A stretch of 64,000 bases of DNA from Acholoe squamosa (Eukaryota > Annelida > Polychaeta > Phyllodocida > Polynoidae), in assembly GCA_949317995.1 (NCBI GenBank), contig OX439036.1:111455669-111519668 (forward strand). Direction: 5' to 3'. Shown piece by piece: positions 51,621 to 62,800 of this stretch (position 1 is its first letter; every line of letters starts with the position of its first letter). The notes beneath the pieces were generated by a model. It made no database searches. It was not told the origin of the DNA and worked only from the letters and a program-made list of their open reading frames with translations. The position numbers and the translations under genes are program-made.

Positions 51621-53840
51621 TTAAGGAGACGAATGGTCGGTTCTTAAGGTAAAGTCACTTCCCCAAAGGAAATGCTTGAACTTCTTCGTATACACCACCA
51701 CAGCGAGGAGTTCTCGCTTGGTGGTACAATAATTTCGCTGTGTCTTGCTTAACGTGTTGCTAGCAAATGCTATTGGCACTTCGACTGCCCCTTGGACCTG
51801 AGAGAGAGCTGCCCCAATTGCATCATTGCTCGCATCGGTGTCTAAGATGAAATGTCCCTCGGGAGTGGGATATTTCAACACGGGTGTATTCCTAAACAAA
51901 TCTTTTATTTTATTAAAAGATTCTTCTTGCTCGCTGGTCCATGGGAATGGGTCCCGTGCCCTACCCGGAGTCCAGTGAGCTAAACACTGCATGGGGAAGC
52001 TCACACGAGAGTAATTTGGTATGAAATCACGATAATAGGAACAGAATCCTAAAAATGATCTCATCTCCTTAGCACTCGTAGGTCTTTCCCAATTTTCTAC
52101 AGCTTCCAATTTTTCCGGATCCGCACTCACCCCGTTAGGAGTAATGATCCTTCCCAAGTATGTAATGGTTTTCTTAAACAAATTACACTTCTTGGGTTTA
52201 AGTTTAAGACCGTTTGATAGTATCCGGTCGAGGACTAATTGCAGATTCGCCAGGCATTGCTTGAACGACTTGCCGAACACGACCACATCATCCAAGTAAA
52301 CCAGGCATTTCTTCCACAAAAGATCACTCAGTAAGGATTCCATCATAGCCTCGAATGTAGCGGGGGCGTTACACAATCCGAAGGGTAAGACATTATACTC
52401 GAATAGCCCCATATGACTGGAGAATGCTGTCTTCTCCTTGTCATCGGGGTGCATCGGTATTTGCCAATACCCGGACTGTAAATCCAAGGTACAGAACCAT
52501 TGGTTTCCGCCCAAGCTATCTAAAGTCTCGTCTATCCTTGGTAAAGGATACGAGTTCTTCTTTGTTATACCATTCAGTTTCCGATAGTCGACACAAAAGC
52601 GGATTGTACCGTCTTTCTTAGTGGTCATACAAACAGGGCTAGACCAGGGACTCGAGCTGGACACGATTACCCCTAGGTCTAACTGTTTTTGTATTTCCTC
52701 TTCGCAAATTAACTTCTTCTTTAGAGGAAGTCTACGATACGGAATTTTAAAAGGTTTCTCGTTGCCCACATCTATGGTGTGCAACACCTTATTGGATCTA
52801 CCCACCGGTCCTCCCTCCCTACCAAAAGCACTCTCGTACTTCTGTAGGAGTTTCGCCAGGCAATCCTTATCCTCCGTATTTTCTAAATCAGACTGATCAA
52901 TCAGCTTTTGGAATTCTTCATCCAAAGGATGCTTACTAACAGGGTTCAGTGGTTTATTGAATTTGGCTTCGGCGACATGTTCTACCGAGCTCATCCTCCC
53001 AATACAGTCGCCTCGCCTCAAATAGACTACTGAACCACTTCGGTTAGTCATGGGTAATACAGTCCAAGCTGCATTAGCCACTAATGTATCCACTGAGTCT
53101 AACCCGACGCTCGACAAGTACACCGTATCGGGTTCATAGACTCCAGTTTCATTCCTTTGAGCCATGGACCCGCCACAAAGGACATCGCAAGTGGTACCCG
53201 GTGGGATCTTCACCGTATGTATCACTGATGCGACCGAAGACACCTGTCTCAATACGCATTGGACATGCAAGCCATACGGGTTCCGTATACTCATCATACC
53301 GTCCCTCGGGTCCAAGACGGCCCCGTATAAGCTTGCAAAATCCAGTCCGAGGATTCCGTCATCACTAACCTCTGCTATAGTTGGCGAAAGAACAAATTCT
53401 TTGCCTCCTATACGGATAGGCATAAACGTCCTACCAAATGTACGCATGCTGCTTCCGTCGGCCGTGCAAGCATTTACCCCCGTTTTCAGGTTCTCATGGC
53501 TGCTGGCCACCGAGTCGAAAAACCTTTTGGACACACAGGAGTGGCTGGCTCCGGTATCCACCAAGAATTCTCCTACCCGGCCTTCCACAGATATGGGTAC
53601 ATACCACCGTCTCCCCCCTAAGGGTGAGGGGTTACTGGTAAACTGGCGAAAGTCTCCCGAATCACCAAGATTCAATCCGAGTCCTCTCAGGAATTCCAGA
53701 CACGGATGACTTGGGGGAAGGCGTGTCCCACACACTCGGATCAACTCTTTGATCCATCCTTCCTCTCCCCTAGTGTGGCCACTCGCCTCCATACGTTCAC
53801 TCTCATACATACAAACACTAGGGTCCCCGGCCCCGGCCAA
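51621..53840 (-). CDS. Pol part 1: protease, reverse transcriptase, RNase H
   Basis: The first in-frame ATG is near 53810. Retropepsin: FLVDTGASHSCVSK and ILGLDFASLYG. RT: PYRRLPLKKKLICEEEIQ, WSSPVCMTTKKDGTIRFCVD, TLDLQSGYWQIPM, LPFGLCNAPATFEAMM and CLVYLDDVVVFGKS. RNase H: FILDTDASNDAIGAALSQ, TTKRELLAVVVYTKKFKHF and LRTDHSSP. The frame stops within RNase H near 51621, and the rest continues in another frame from about 51620 leftwards, so a small frame-changing lesion separates the parts. Upstream the frame closes at 53901-53903, leaving a gap to the gag stop at 53971. Another frame break or an internal start is therefore needed. Confidence 0.93.
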   Translation of the reverse strand: MAGAGDPSVCMYESERMEASGHTRGEEGWIKELIRVCGTRLPPSHPCLEFLRGLGLNLGDSGDFRQFTSNPSPLGGRRWYVPISVEGRVGEFLVDTGASHSCVSKRFFDSVASSHENLKTGVNACTADGSSMRTFGRTFMPIRIGGKEFVLSPTIAEVSDDGILGLDFASLYGAVLDPRDGMMSIRNPYGLHVQCVLRQVSSVASVIHTVKIPPGTTCDVLCGGSMAQRNETGVYEPDTVYLSSVGLDSVDTLVANAAWTVLPMTNRSGSVVYLRRGDCIGRMSSVEHVAEAKFNKPLNPVSKHPLDEEFQKLIDQSDLENTEDKDCLAKLLQKYESAFGREGGPVGRSNKVLHTIDVGNEKPFKIPYRRLPLKKKLICEEEIQKQLDLGVIVSSSSPWSSPVCMTTKKDGTIRFCVDYRKLNGITKKNSYPLPRIDETLDSLGGNQWFCTLDLQSGYWQIPMHPDDKEKTAFSSHMGLFEYNVLPFGLCNAPATFEAMMESLLSDLLWKKCLVYLDDVVVFGKSFKQCLANLQLVLDRILSNGLKLKPKKCNLFKKTITYLGRIITPNGVSADPEKLEAVENWERPTSAKEMRSFLGFCSYYRDFIPNYSRVSFPMQCLAHWTPGRARDPFPWTSEQEESFNKIKDLFRNTPVLKYPTPEGHFILDTDASNDAIGAALSQVQGAVEVPIAFASNTLSKTQRNYCTTKRELLAVVVYTKKFKHFLWGSDFTLRTDHSSP

Positions 53841-53970
53841 GGTGCAGGGGTGCGCACCACCCGGCCTCCAGGTGTAATTGATTCGAAATCTTCCACCGGG
53901 TCACCCCCGGTAGCATTTTGGCATTCGTTCTTCCTTGGGGTCGTATCAGATGCCGTTGATACAACCCCCA

Positions 53971-54762
53971 CTAGTTTTCCACGTCAGTGGAATCCGTAGT
54001 GTTCTCCCTTCCTTCGCCGTTGTCTTCGGCTTCATAGAAGGCAGCCATTACCGGTTTAGCAGCGGTACACTCAGATGAATAGTGTCCCATGCGCTGGCAC
54101 CTGAAACACTTTACAGTTCGGCGATCCACTCGGGGTCTCTGCCGACTGGCTTGGATGGCATCTGTAATTTTCTTACACATGTCCTCCATAAGTTTGGTCA
54201 TGTCCGGGGACTGACCCTTCACTTTATCGGCGCTTACGAAAGGTTTGGATGCCTTCTCACTGGCCTTCGGGTCACTCTTGACCTCGGGTGGTGGTCTTGA
54301 GTCCCTTGGCTTATTGAGAGCTTTCCTTGGAATATACTTCCTGCCCGTAGTATTCTTCCTTAATTGGACCGAACAGAAGGTTCCGTCCTCCTGTTCGATT
54401 TCAATCAATTCGAAATCGTCTAAGGGGACTTGCGCCTCAGACTGCTGGACTACTGATACCAGGGGAGCCGAGCGGCTGGCATTGGGTATGTCTCCGGCTA
54501 ACATTGTTCGCTTCTTCACGGCCATATCTATACCATTAAATATGTCGTGAAGCGTTACGCCTTCTTTCCAGGCATCCCTGGCAGCAATCTGCTCATCTCG
54601 GTCTCTCAGGCCCTTGACGAATTGTGTAATCAAATCGTCCATATACCAGTCCTGGTTTTCAGTACCGGGTCTGGCCTTGCTTAGCAGGGCATGGAGCTCC
54701 ATACCGTATGCTCGGAAAGCTTCTTGAAACGGACCATCGGGTCCTCCTTGACCATGTTGCAT
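53971..54762 (-). CDS. Gag, C-terminal part with zinc knuckle
   Basis: Continues the gag capsid region in a second frame (FQEAFRAYGMELHALLSKA, FVKGLRDRDEQIAARDAW), then a hydrophilic linker. It has one CCHC zinc knuckle, CFRCQRMGHYSSEC (CX2CX4HX4C), near residue 225, and ends EGRENTTDSTDVEN. The knuckle binds the genomic RNA in related elements. The ORF overlaps the end of the upstream gag ORF by about 80 bp, and the natural crossing point between frames is near 54720. The listed ATG lies inside a capsid-coding stretch and is not a true start. Confidence 0.88.
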   Translation of the reverse strand: MQHGQGGPDGPFQEAFRAYGMELHALLSKARPGTENQDWYMDDLITQFVKGLRDRDEQIAARDAWKEGVTLHDIFNGIDMAVKKRTMLAGDIPNASRSAPLVSVVQQSEAQVPLDDFELIEIEQEDGTFCSVQLRKNTTGRKYIPRKALNKPRDSRPPPEVKSDPKASEKASKPFVSADKVKGQSPDMTKLMEDMCKKITDAIQASRQRPRVDRRTVKCFRCQRMGHYSSECTAAKPVMAAFYEAEDNGEGRENTTDSTDVEN

Positions 54763-56888
54763 AACAGTCCACTAGCAGATTCTACCAACTGCTCAAAACT
54801 TCCAACGAGACCATACCAGGTCCGCCATTGCTCTACAGCCATGCGACCTGGGCCGCCCTTCAAACATCTTACCAGATGTGGCTTGGCCTCGTATGGGGTC
54901 CACCCATTACAATTCATCACGTCGATGAAGTCTTCAAACCACTCTTTCCAAGGTCGAGTACCGTCATATTCTTTTGGAATAACGGCTACCCTTCGGGCAG
55001 AATTATGAGCATACATCAATCTAGTGCATTGCTGTTTGCTCCATTCAACCGCCTTTGTTTCATTCAAGGTTCGGTTGCCCCCTATACCACCGAAGCTCGT
55101 ATTGCCCGGTGGAGGTGGTGGTGGTGGCTGCGTATACGTCCACTGTGGCACACTGTGGTTCGTATAACCCGCGCCACCCTGGTTAGGGCCGGGACCCGAG
55201 GTACCACTGTAGCCTGTGGTACCCGGGGTACCGCCCCCTCCTTGTGCGCTTTGATAACCGCCGCTTGAAGGCTGGTTACCCGTCGGATGACTGCCATCAT
55301 TTGATGGATTGGGTTGGTTGCTGTCATTACCAGCTCCCAACCCCACACTGTCACTCGGATCCACATGTATGTGGAATCCGTTAGTCTCTGCACTACTGTC
55401 AGAGGCTTCCCGTGGTATATAGTCCGGGTCCAAATTGTGGACTATGGGGACTTCACTTATCCGGACTCTACTAGTTTGGCCATGTTTATCTTGGGTTCTG
55501 ATATAGACTCCCCCTTGATCTACATTCCGCGTCGCATTATCATTGACAAAAGGATTATACGGCGGATGCTTCGGCGTAGAACAGGAGACTGGGTCGCCCT
55601 GTTTAACGAAAGTCGAGTTCGGGTTTGTGTCCTTACTCGCCGGAGGGGCATTCGCTTGCTCCTGCTCCTGTAAATAACTCTCCATGGCAGACTTATTTAT
55701 TGTGAGGGTAGCTAGATCTGTGGTTAGGTTTCGCTGCTCCTCCCTCAGCTGTGCGTTTTCTGCTAAGATTTCGGATCGAATCTTTTCATTTTCCGCCACA
55801 GCTCGGTTTCGTTCTTCCTGAGCGGCTAAAGCCTCTCGCTTAAAAGTATCCTTTAATAAGCGGTACTTTTCACCTTTTTCTTTCTGAGACCTTTGATACT
55901 CATTGGTCTTCTTCCTTATCTCGGCTTGTTCCGAGACCATTTTGGCCTCTGTCTCCGCCTTTCGGAGTTGAAGTTTCTTCAGCTTCTCCTCCATAGCATG
56001 CAACTCGGATTGTAATCTGTTTACATCCCGGGCCTTAGCAACTTCTTCGGCTCTAGCCTTTTCGATTGCTCTAAGTCTATTGGCTTCTTCGAGTTCCAAC
56101 TCGGCCAATCTTTTCTCTTTCTCGAGTTCGTCTCTCTCCTTCCTTTCCAAACGATGGGTTGCCGAAGTTAGACGATACTTTAGGTCAGATTCTTTTAGAA
56201 TCGCCTCCTGCTCATCGGAACGTAATTTTCCGATTCGAGACTTAGTTTCCTCTTCTATTTTTAATTGGGCCGCCATGAATTGTTCATGTTGCCGCTTAGC
56301 TTGTAACTCAAACTGTTCTTTGGCTTTCAAATAGGCCGGGGTAGTTTTATACCCGGGGCCCATCCGACGTCCGTATATAGACCTGCGACTGCCTCCAGGA
56401 TTAAACATGGAGTCAGACAAGCCTTCGTCTAGCGATCGGCCTAGGTGATGCCTTTCCGAGCTTTTCGGTTCAGTACCCCTAGGCTTATTCTTCGCATTCA
56501 CGCCTGGGACTATTGCGTCCCTTATGGCTTTGCCATCGTCGCTGTCATGGTCCGACGATGTCATTAATGGGGGTACCTCGTTTGCACCATCTGGTACTGC
56601 TACTGGGGGGGTCGCAGTACATTTTCCAGGGCTTTGTGCCACTGGCATACCCAAGTTACTAGCCGAGCCTGCTGGTACAATAGGACACAGCTGGCGTCTA
56701 CTAGTTATAGCTTGGGACCAATCACTCAGGTCTAAAGTTGGGGGTTTTACTATTCCCTTGAACAATCCCGTATCCGGTACTCCCATTTGGGGTGTACCCG
56801 GATACAAGTTTACGATACCATCACCCGTGGCACCGTCCATCAGACCAGGTGTCGAGAAAACAGTTCGGACACCCGCTGGATTATACAT
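54681..56888 (-). CDS. Gag, N-terminal part, long coiled coil and capsid start
   Basis: First ATG is at 56888; the frame is open up to the primer site without another ATG. Residues about 190-410 (from this ATG) form a long, charged coiled coil (KRLAELELEEANRLRAIEKA, KLKKLQLRKAETEAKM), unusual in length for a gypsy-type gag. A Gly/Pro/Asn-rich region (GGYQSAQGGGGTPGTTGYSG) follows. The start of a capsid-like domain comes last (KEYDGTRPWKEWFEDFIDVM, VEQWRTWYGLVGSFEQLV). The frame ends about 13 codons after the expected crossing into the next gag ORF, which indicates a single-base lesion near 54720. Confidence 0.85.
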   Translation of the reverse strand: MYNPAGVRTVFSTPGLMDGATGDGIVNLYPGTPQMGVPDTGLFKGIVKPPTLDLSDWSQAITSRRQLCPIVPAGSASNLGMPVAQSPGKCTATPPVAVPDGANEVPPLMTSSDHDSDDGKAIRDAIVPGVNAKNKPRGTEPKSSERHHLGRSLDEGLSDSMFNPGGSRRSIYGRRMGPGYKTTPAYLKAKEQFELQAKRQHEQFMAAQLKIEEETKSRIGKLRSDEQEAILKESDLKYRLTSATHRLERKERDELEKEKRLAELELEEANRLRAIEKARAEEVAKARDVNRLQSELHAMEEKLKKLQLRKAETEAKMVSEQAEIRKKTNEYQRSQKEKGEKYRLLKDTFKREALAAQEERNRAVAENEKIRSEILAENAQLREEQRNLTTDLATLTINKSAMESYLQEQEQANAPPASKDTNPNSTFVKQGDPVSCSTPKHPPYNPFVNDNATRNVDQGGVYIRTQDKHGQTSRVRISEVPIVHNLDPDYIPREASDSSAETNGFHIHVDPSDSVGLGAGNDSNQPNPSNDGSHPTGNQPSSGGYQSAQGGGGTPGTTGYSGTSGPGPNQGGAGYTNHSVPQWTYTQPPPPPPPGNTSFGGIGGNRTLNETKAVEWSKQQCTRLMYAHNSARRVAVIPKEYDGTRPWKEWFEDFIDVMNCNGWTPYEAKPHLVRCLKGGPGRMAVEQWRTWYGLVGSFEQLVESASGLLCNMVKEDPMVRFKKLSEHTVWSSMPC

Positions 56889-57038
56889 TTGTTGTTGACT
56901 GGGTTTCCAGTCTAACAACAGATGCTGGGATGTAAAGTCATCCTCTTCGAATCCCTCTAGCCCAGGGCTGGGGGGATCCGCTTCGGGTTTCCCGAGGCTT
57001 TCGGCCAATGTGGCCGCGCACCACCCCCGAACCAACTG

Positions 57039-57050
57039 GTCACGGCACCA
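57039..57050 (-). promoter_or_regulatory. Primer-binding site, tRNA-His type
   Basis: The minus strand reads TGGTGCCGTGAC one base inside the 5' LTR. It matches 12 bases of the complement of the animal tRNA-His 3' end (GTCACGGCACCA) as I remember it. The match stops there. Confidence 0.8.
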
Positions 57051-57051
57051 G

Positions 57052-57416
57052 TGTAATGGTTCGTATTGACTTATATGTTGGGTGGCTCTTTGGCTCGCTT
57101 ACCACTAGAAATACCAACACAACACGAGTAGTTCGGGTTGGGCAAAGCCCCAGAAACCCCTACCTCTCGGGTAGGACTTTATTCCACTCTAGTCTACAGG
57201 TTAAACTGCGCGTCTGGACTGGACTAGATCCAGTCACCTTCTGCCGCTCGTCCGGCTCCTTAGTAGGAGCTGGACGCGAGGCATGGTGCCGCCCCCTCTT
57301 GTACCAACGGGGTATCACAAAGCGACACCTAGCTGGCATAGAAGGAACAGGCACCACACGAACACGTCTCTTGGATGAACGGCACTAATATATATACGAC
57401 GATACCGGCCCCTACA
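57052..57416 (-). repeat. 5' LTR of the 12.8-kb element
   Basis: 365 bp. It differs from 44618-44982 at two noticed positions (CCTAGCTGG versus CCTAACTGG, and TCTCTTGGAT versus TCTCTCGGAT), implying recent insertion. Confidence 0.95.
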
Positions 57417-58166
57417 CATATTTCACTTATTTAGGCAATACCAAAGTTTTCATTCGATTGTCAGATGGTTCACTGGGAGCATATGCAGCAGTTGAGGACA
57501 AAGGTAACAACAAATGTTTCTTCACTTGCGGATCACATTGGAAGCTCACTTGGACTCAAATAAGGGAGTGATTTTTATCTACCGACAAGGCTTATGTATG
57601 AGAGTGGTTGGTTTGAAGGGTAAAAACATAATTTTGATACCATGACCAAGTCAATATTTAGCAATAAATTATGCATATGTTGCTATTGGTTAAAAAGATA
57701 TGTTACCATAGGTTAAAAGGATTTGTTTTGTTTCCTTAAGGGTGGTGGTAAAATAATAGAGACTGCAGAGACGGGGTGAAATGTTCTCCCTCCTCGTGAA
57801 AACAATTTGCCTCCCACTCATGTTGTTAAAAAATGGTTAATCCCCTGAAAGCACCTCATGTGTCTTCTAATGACCTCCTCTACAAAAAAATATAGCTCAT
57901 GAAAGATAGGCCGGTTGTAAAAGAGGAAAGAATGGTGGATCAATGGGAGGCAGAGGCCCATGTTTAATGTCTGGAATAAAACATAGAATGCTGCGGGATG
58001 AAACAGGATTAATCACTTTGTTTGAGGAGTGCTGGGGTGAAGGGTGGTGGGGAGGAAGGGCAGAAAGGGCCTGGGGAGTCTAGTATGGTAACCTTTGAGA
58101 AGCCCTATATTGGCTTGTGCTCTCATGTATTAGCCACAGTCCATACCAAGCAGTCAAGGCATAATG
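57417..58166. other. No gene seen
   Basis: Right flank of the element. A coding-like scrap (RLSDGSLGAYAAVEDKGNNK-like text near 57455-57510) may be an exon remnant but is too short to assign. Confidence 0.4.
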
Positions 58167-58169
58167 TAA

Positions 58170-58299
58170 AGGGCTGCGTCCACTGCGACGGATGGACCAT
58201 CCGTCTCCCTTCATCCGTGCTTTGCTCCATAGAAAACAATGATAAAATCGACAGATGAAACCGACGGATAGTCCATCCGTCGGCAGTGGATGCACCCCT
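58170..58299. mobile_element. Harbinger-like MITE with TAA target duplication
   Basis: 130 bp bounded by TAA on both sides (58167-58169 and 58300-58302). The inverted ends AGGGCTGCGTCCACTGC and GCAGTGGATGCACCCCT are matched, and inside them GACGGATGGACCATCCGT pairs with ACGGATAGTCCATCCGTC. TAA/TTA 3-bp duplications are typical of PIF/Harbinger elements, hence the tentative superfamily. No ORF. Confidence 0.8.
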
Positions 58300-58429
58300 T
58301 AAGCAATGTACCATAATTCTCTTCATAAAGGCAGGGGTGTAAAAGGAGCCTTCTGATAGAACATAGGCATTTGAAGTAATTATTGTTAAATATAATTGGT
58401 ATTTACTATCCATGTGAGGAGGTGCAGGA

Positions 58430-58692
58430 GGATATTCCTCAAGATGGTCAGACTGCGCAAATCCAAGGGCATGCAATGCGATATGAAACTCTTGAAATTA
58501 GAATGTGTGAATAACGGTAACACATTAAGACTGTTATTTCCAACCAGCACTAGGTGTAGTAATTACGCAGGGCATCTATAGCAGTGTAACAATTGGTGAC
58601 CAATGGATATAGGACTTTAAATGCATTAGTGGGAATTATCCAACTACAGTTTTAAGGGGTGTAGTCACACCATGCTGAGCAATGCCTTCCTG
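58430..58692. mobile_element. MITE-like repeat, diverged copy
   Basis: Left end ATTCCTCAAGATGGTCAGACT and right end AGTCACACCATGCTGAGCAATGCCTTCC are diverged versions of the inverted ends of the 38801-39063 element. Interior words (ACTAGGTGTAGTAATTACG, GCAGTGTAACAATTGGTGACCA) also match it. Confidence 0.55.
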
Positions 58693-58725
58693 ATGTGTGC
58701 CTGTGGAGCTGAACAAAGTAGTAAC

Positions 58726-59417
58726 CCCAACTGTCAGACCAACTCACTGAATCCACTTGATGTGCACCTTCCTACTTAGGAACCCCCACTATCAGAGCTA
58801 CTCATTGATTCCACTTCATGTGCACCTTCCTACTTAGTAACCCCCACTGTCAGAGCTACTCACTGAATCCACTTCATGTGCACCTTCCTACTTAGTAACC
58901 CCCACTGTCAGAGCTACTCACTGAATCAATACCATGTGCACCTTCCTACTTAGTAACCCCCACTGTCAGAGCTACTCACTGAATCCACTTTATGTGCACC
59001 TTCCTACTTAGTAACCCCCACCGTCAGAGCTACTCACTGAATCCACTTCATGTGCACCTTCCTACTTAGTAACCCCCACTGTCAGAGCTATTCACTGAAT
59101 CCACTTCATGTGCACCTTCCTACTTAGTAACCCCCACTGTCAGAGCTACTCACTGAATCCACTTCATGTGCACCTTCCTACTTAGTAACCCCCACTGTCA
59201 GACCAACTCACTGAATCCACTTCATGTGCACCTTCCTACTTAGTAAACCCCACTGTCAGAGCTACTCACTGAATCCATACCATGTGCACCTTCCTGCTTA
59301 GTAACCCCCACTGTCAGAGCTACTCACTGAATCCATACCATGTGCACCTTCCTACTTAGTAACCCCCACTGTCAGAGCTACTCACTGAATCCACTTCTTG
59401 TGCACCTTCCTACTTAG
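58726..59417. repeat. 58-bp satellite, about 12 copies
   Basis: Regular units of consensus CCCCCACTGTCAGAGCTACT followed by CACTGAATCCACTTCATG and TGCACCTTCCTACTTAGTAA. Variants include ATACCATG for ACTTCATG and GACCAACT for GAGCTACT. It is a local array, with a few stops per frame. Confidence 0.95.
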
Positions 59418-59871
59418 GATTATTGTTATTTCATGCTGCTATGCAAATACAGATAGAACTAATTGTGCCTAATCACATTGCATTCTATGACAAAAGCCTG
59501 CCTTGATTTTAGTTTGATTCATGTCATGGGATCAAGATCACATTTAATCCACTCATGTTTGCTAAATCACTCAAAATACTGCCTACAAAATGACTAATCC
59601 TCATGTTACCAATTGTTCCCTTGCTAAGGGTGTGGGTCTCCAGCAGACAGCCCCTAGCCTCAGAGAAAAGTAGGCCCTGAAATCTTAGAAATTAATATAA
59701 ATAAGTTATCTTTGCACTATATTTGACCTCTTTTCCTTATTCATATAAATAAAAATTGTATGTCCAATTAGTACACTGTAAAAAAATCCAATGCAAATTA
59801 TATATTTTGTCTTTCTAAGAATACTTTAATAAAAGTGAACTAAACACCGGTTGTTCTTTCTTTTCACCTAG
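59418..59871. repeat. Dispersed repeat copy 2, then probable intron end
   Basis: About 59485-59600 is a copy of 37560-37760. The following AT-rich stretch ends in TTCTTTCTTTTCACCTAG (59854-59871), a good polypyrimidine tract and splice acceptor for the next exon. Confidence 0.6.
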
Positions 59872-62800
59872 TTTGCTGACCCCAATTATGGAGAACCATA
59901 TGACAAAGAATTCTATGATGACACTCCACGCCGGCAAAAAGGAATGGCCCCAAGTAGAGAACATCAAAGTCACTTCCCTCCGCCGGAGAAACGGCGGTAC
60001 ATATACCCAGAGACTCCAGACTATGAACAAACTGATCCCACATATATATTGCCAGAGCCCACTAGAGGAAGTTCCTCGAGGGGTCGAGGGCGAGGAAGGG
60101 GAAGACCTCATGGGTCTAATTCCTCTTCTTACCGAGGTAAAGGGAAAGGGCAGGCTGCCCCTGCTAGTAATGTTCAAAACTTTGAAGGACTAACAGCAGC
60201 TGTTAGAGCGCTCACTCAGGTCATTCCACAGTCATCTTCATTCCAGGGCTCACAGAGGCTCTGCAGGCAGTGTCTTCTGCAGTCGGTGAAGTCCAAGGAT
60301 CCAGTGCTACCAGTGCTGAAACAGTCCCACCTGGTCCTTCCTCGTCCGATCGGTCCCTTAATCTGAACAAAAGCAGGGTCAGATTGTCTTTGGACCCAGT
60401 CATGGGCCGAGTTATTCTCCCCACTGACCCACAGGCTCTGGCCCAACTAGAGCAGCAGATGAAGGGCGTACACTGGAAAGCGAACGAACTGAGGCCTCTC
60501 ATATTTGGGGCAAACCATCTTAAAGTGGTTTTGAAAGGCCGTTTCAAGCACCCCACTGATGGTGCAGTACTCAAGGAATTAGCTTGGAAAGAATTACAAG
60601 GTATAAAATATAGTCTCGTTTTCTGTTTTTGTTCATAAATATATTTAACCAATTAAAAATGTTTAATATTAGAAACACCTTTTCTCTCTCTCTAGCTTAT
60701 ACCATAATAGAACTTAAAACAGAAAAGTATGTTTCAATCCATATATATATTTTAATGCATATTATCTTGTAAATAATTGTTATGTTCTGTGTCTATGTAA
60801 CACATGAGATGGATATTCTTTTCATTTCCTACGATGAATTACTTCTTCAGAGTATGTGATGGCTAACGGGAAGCGTTACAGATCCATACCTCAGTGCAAG
60901 GACAAGTTAAATTATTTCGGCCAAGACGCTAGACGCAAGGTAAATGAAATTTTGTTTTTCTCCACATCCTGAATAAATTATTATTTCATGTACTCTTTTT
61001 TGGATTTCCGATATGGGTGGGACATATAGTGGTTTAAATATTAAAATCCATCTGCTTCTTTTCTGTCAGTCTAAGGCTGTTTAAAATAACTGAAGCACAA
61101 TTGTACCTACAGAGACAGATGATAGACAACAAATACAAGACCGGCAGCGGTCAGAGAGACGCAGAGGACTACCTTGATGAGCTGGAACAGGCGATCTGTG
61201 ATTACTCCGGTAACGAAGTAATTTTAGGTAAATAAATCTGACCTACATTTACTTGTATTTTTCCATTCTTTAACTAGGTATTCAAAGATACTTCAGTATA
61301 TAAGAGGCATTTTTTCAAACTTATAAAATATGGTTCATATATAAATGATTTCATAAATAACATGTGTTTCACTAACTTTTTCTGCAGGCATACCAGGAAT
61401 GCAGCCCCCCAACCTGAAGGGCGGAGATCGAAAAGACAGGCCTTGGTCTTGCTATGACCCGGACAGAGAAGAGCGAGAGGACTATGCAGCCCTTTGTATG
61501 CCTTCTAAGGCCCTGGAAGTGGCACTAGAAGGTCAATTGGTAGAAAGCCTAGAAGGTGGAGGTAAGTTAGAACATGGAATCAATTTTTCTATTTACCAAG
61601 AATAATTCCTAGCTTTTCCCAAATATGTGCTTCTTTATTGAATAGGTAAAACCGTGAATTTTTTAAGTTAAGTTTACACTGAAATAACTGTTTTAGGCTT
61701 GGATATAATTATGTTATAGCTTTATGCATTGTCACCTATTTTTTATTGCAGAGCCCTTTGTTAATAAAGAGCAAGCGGTTAGGGTGGAAGCAGAAATGGA
61801 GAGGAACATGACCCCTGCAGAGCACCGTTCTTACCAAGAGAACTACAACCCTGTCATTTCTTCCAACTTCCAGGAAGAAGTGAACAGAGAGGATAACATC
61901 ACACAGACTAACCCAAATTACCTATCCGATGCGACATCACAACAACTTCTTGCGAAGCCACGAGTAAACTCTGGTACTCTTCTTCACATTGTTGACTCTT
62001 TCAATACCAGGGTTAAAAAGGCAGAGCAAAAGAAGACCTCAGACACAAGTGTTGTATCCCTTTAACCTTCAGGCAGAACTAAGGACGACCTTTTGGATGA
62101 GGTGTGCAGGCTTCAGGAGAAAAACCGTGCCAGACTACAAGAAAATAAAAATTCTAACACTGGGCAAAAAACAAATACAAATATCCAAAGAGTAAACATC
62201 AGGCAGGATCAATCTCCAGGTAACGTGGACCCTGAAAATGTTAACTTTAATTGGCCTACTTCCTCGCACCACCAGCAGGCAGGTCCCTCACATGAACAGC
62301 TGGCACGTCCGTCTTACCAAGAGCCATGTAGTAGCTCACACCAACAGCCGGGTGGTAGCTCACACCAACAGCAGGGAGGTCCGTCCTACCAGCAGCCAGG
62401 TGGTAGCTCACGCCAACAGCAGGGAGGTCCATCCTACCAGCAGCCAGGTGGTAGCTCACGCCAACAGCAGGGAGGTCCGTCCTACCAACAGCCAGGTGGT
62501 AGCTCACTTCAACAGCAGGGTAGTAGCTCACACCAACAGCAGGCACGTCCTTTGTACCAACAGCAGGGTGGGAGCTCTCACCAACAGCAGGGAGGTCCTT
62601 CGTACCAACAGCAGGGAGGTCCTTCGTACCAACAGCAGGGAGGTCCTTCGTACCAACAGCAGAGTGGTAGCTCACACCAACAGCCGACCCATACTGTACA
62701 ACAAAAGCAGCCTGTTGTTAATTACCCTGAACGTTCAGTCCGCAATCAGCCAGAAAATCCTGGAGACATGCTGCAAACCCAGCGTCATGTAAGTCAACAA

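Larger units (their letters stand above)
44618..57416 (-). mobile_element. 12.8-kb Ty3/gypsy-type element with a large ORF3
   Basis: Element in reverse orientation: 5' LTR (57052-57416), tRNA-His-type primer site, gag, protease-RT-RNase H, integrase, ORF3, polypurine tract, 3' LTR (44618-44982). LTRs differ at two positions by eye. Gag and pol each contain frame breaks, so this copy appears defective as read. Flanks do not show a perfect 4-5 bp duplication (GCATG on the left, CATAT on the right). GC content is clearly higher than the surroundings. Confidence 0.93.
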
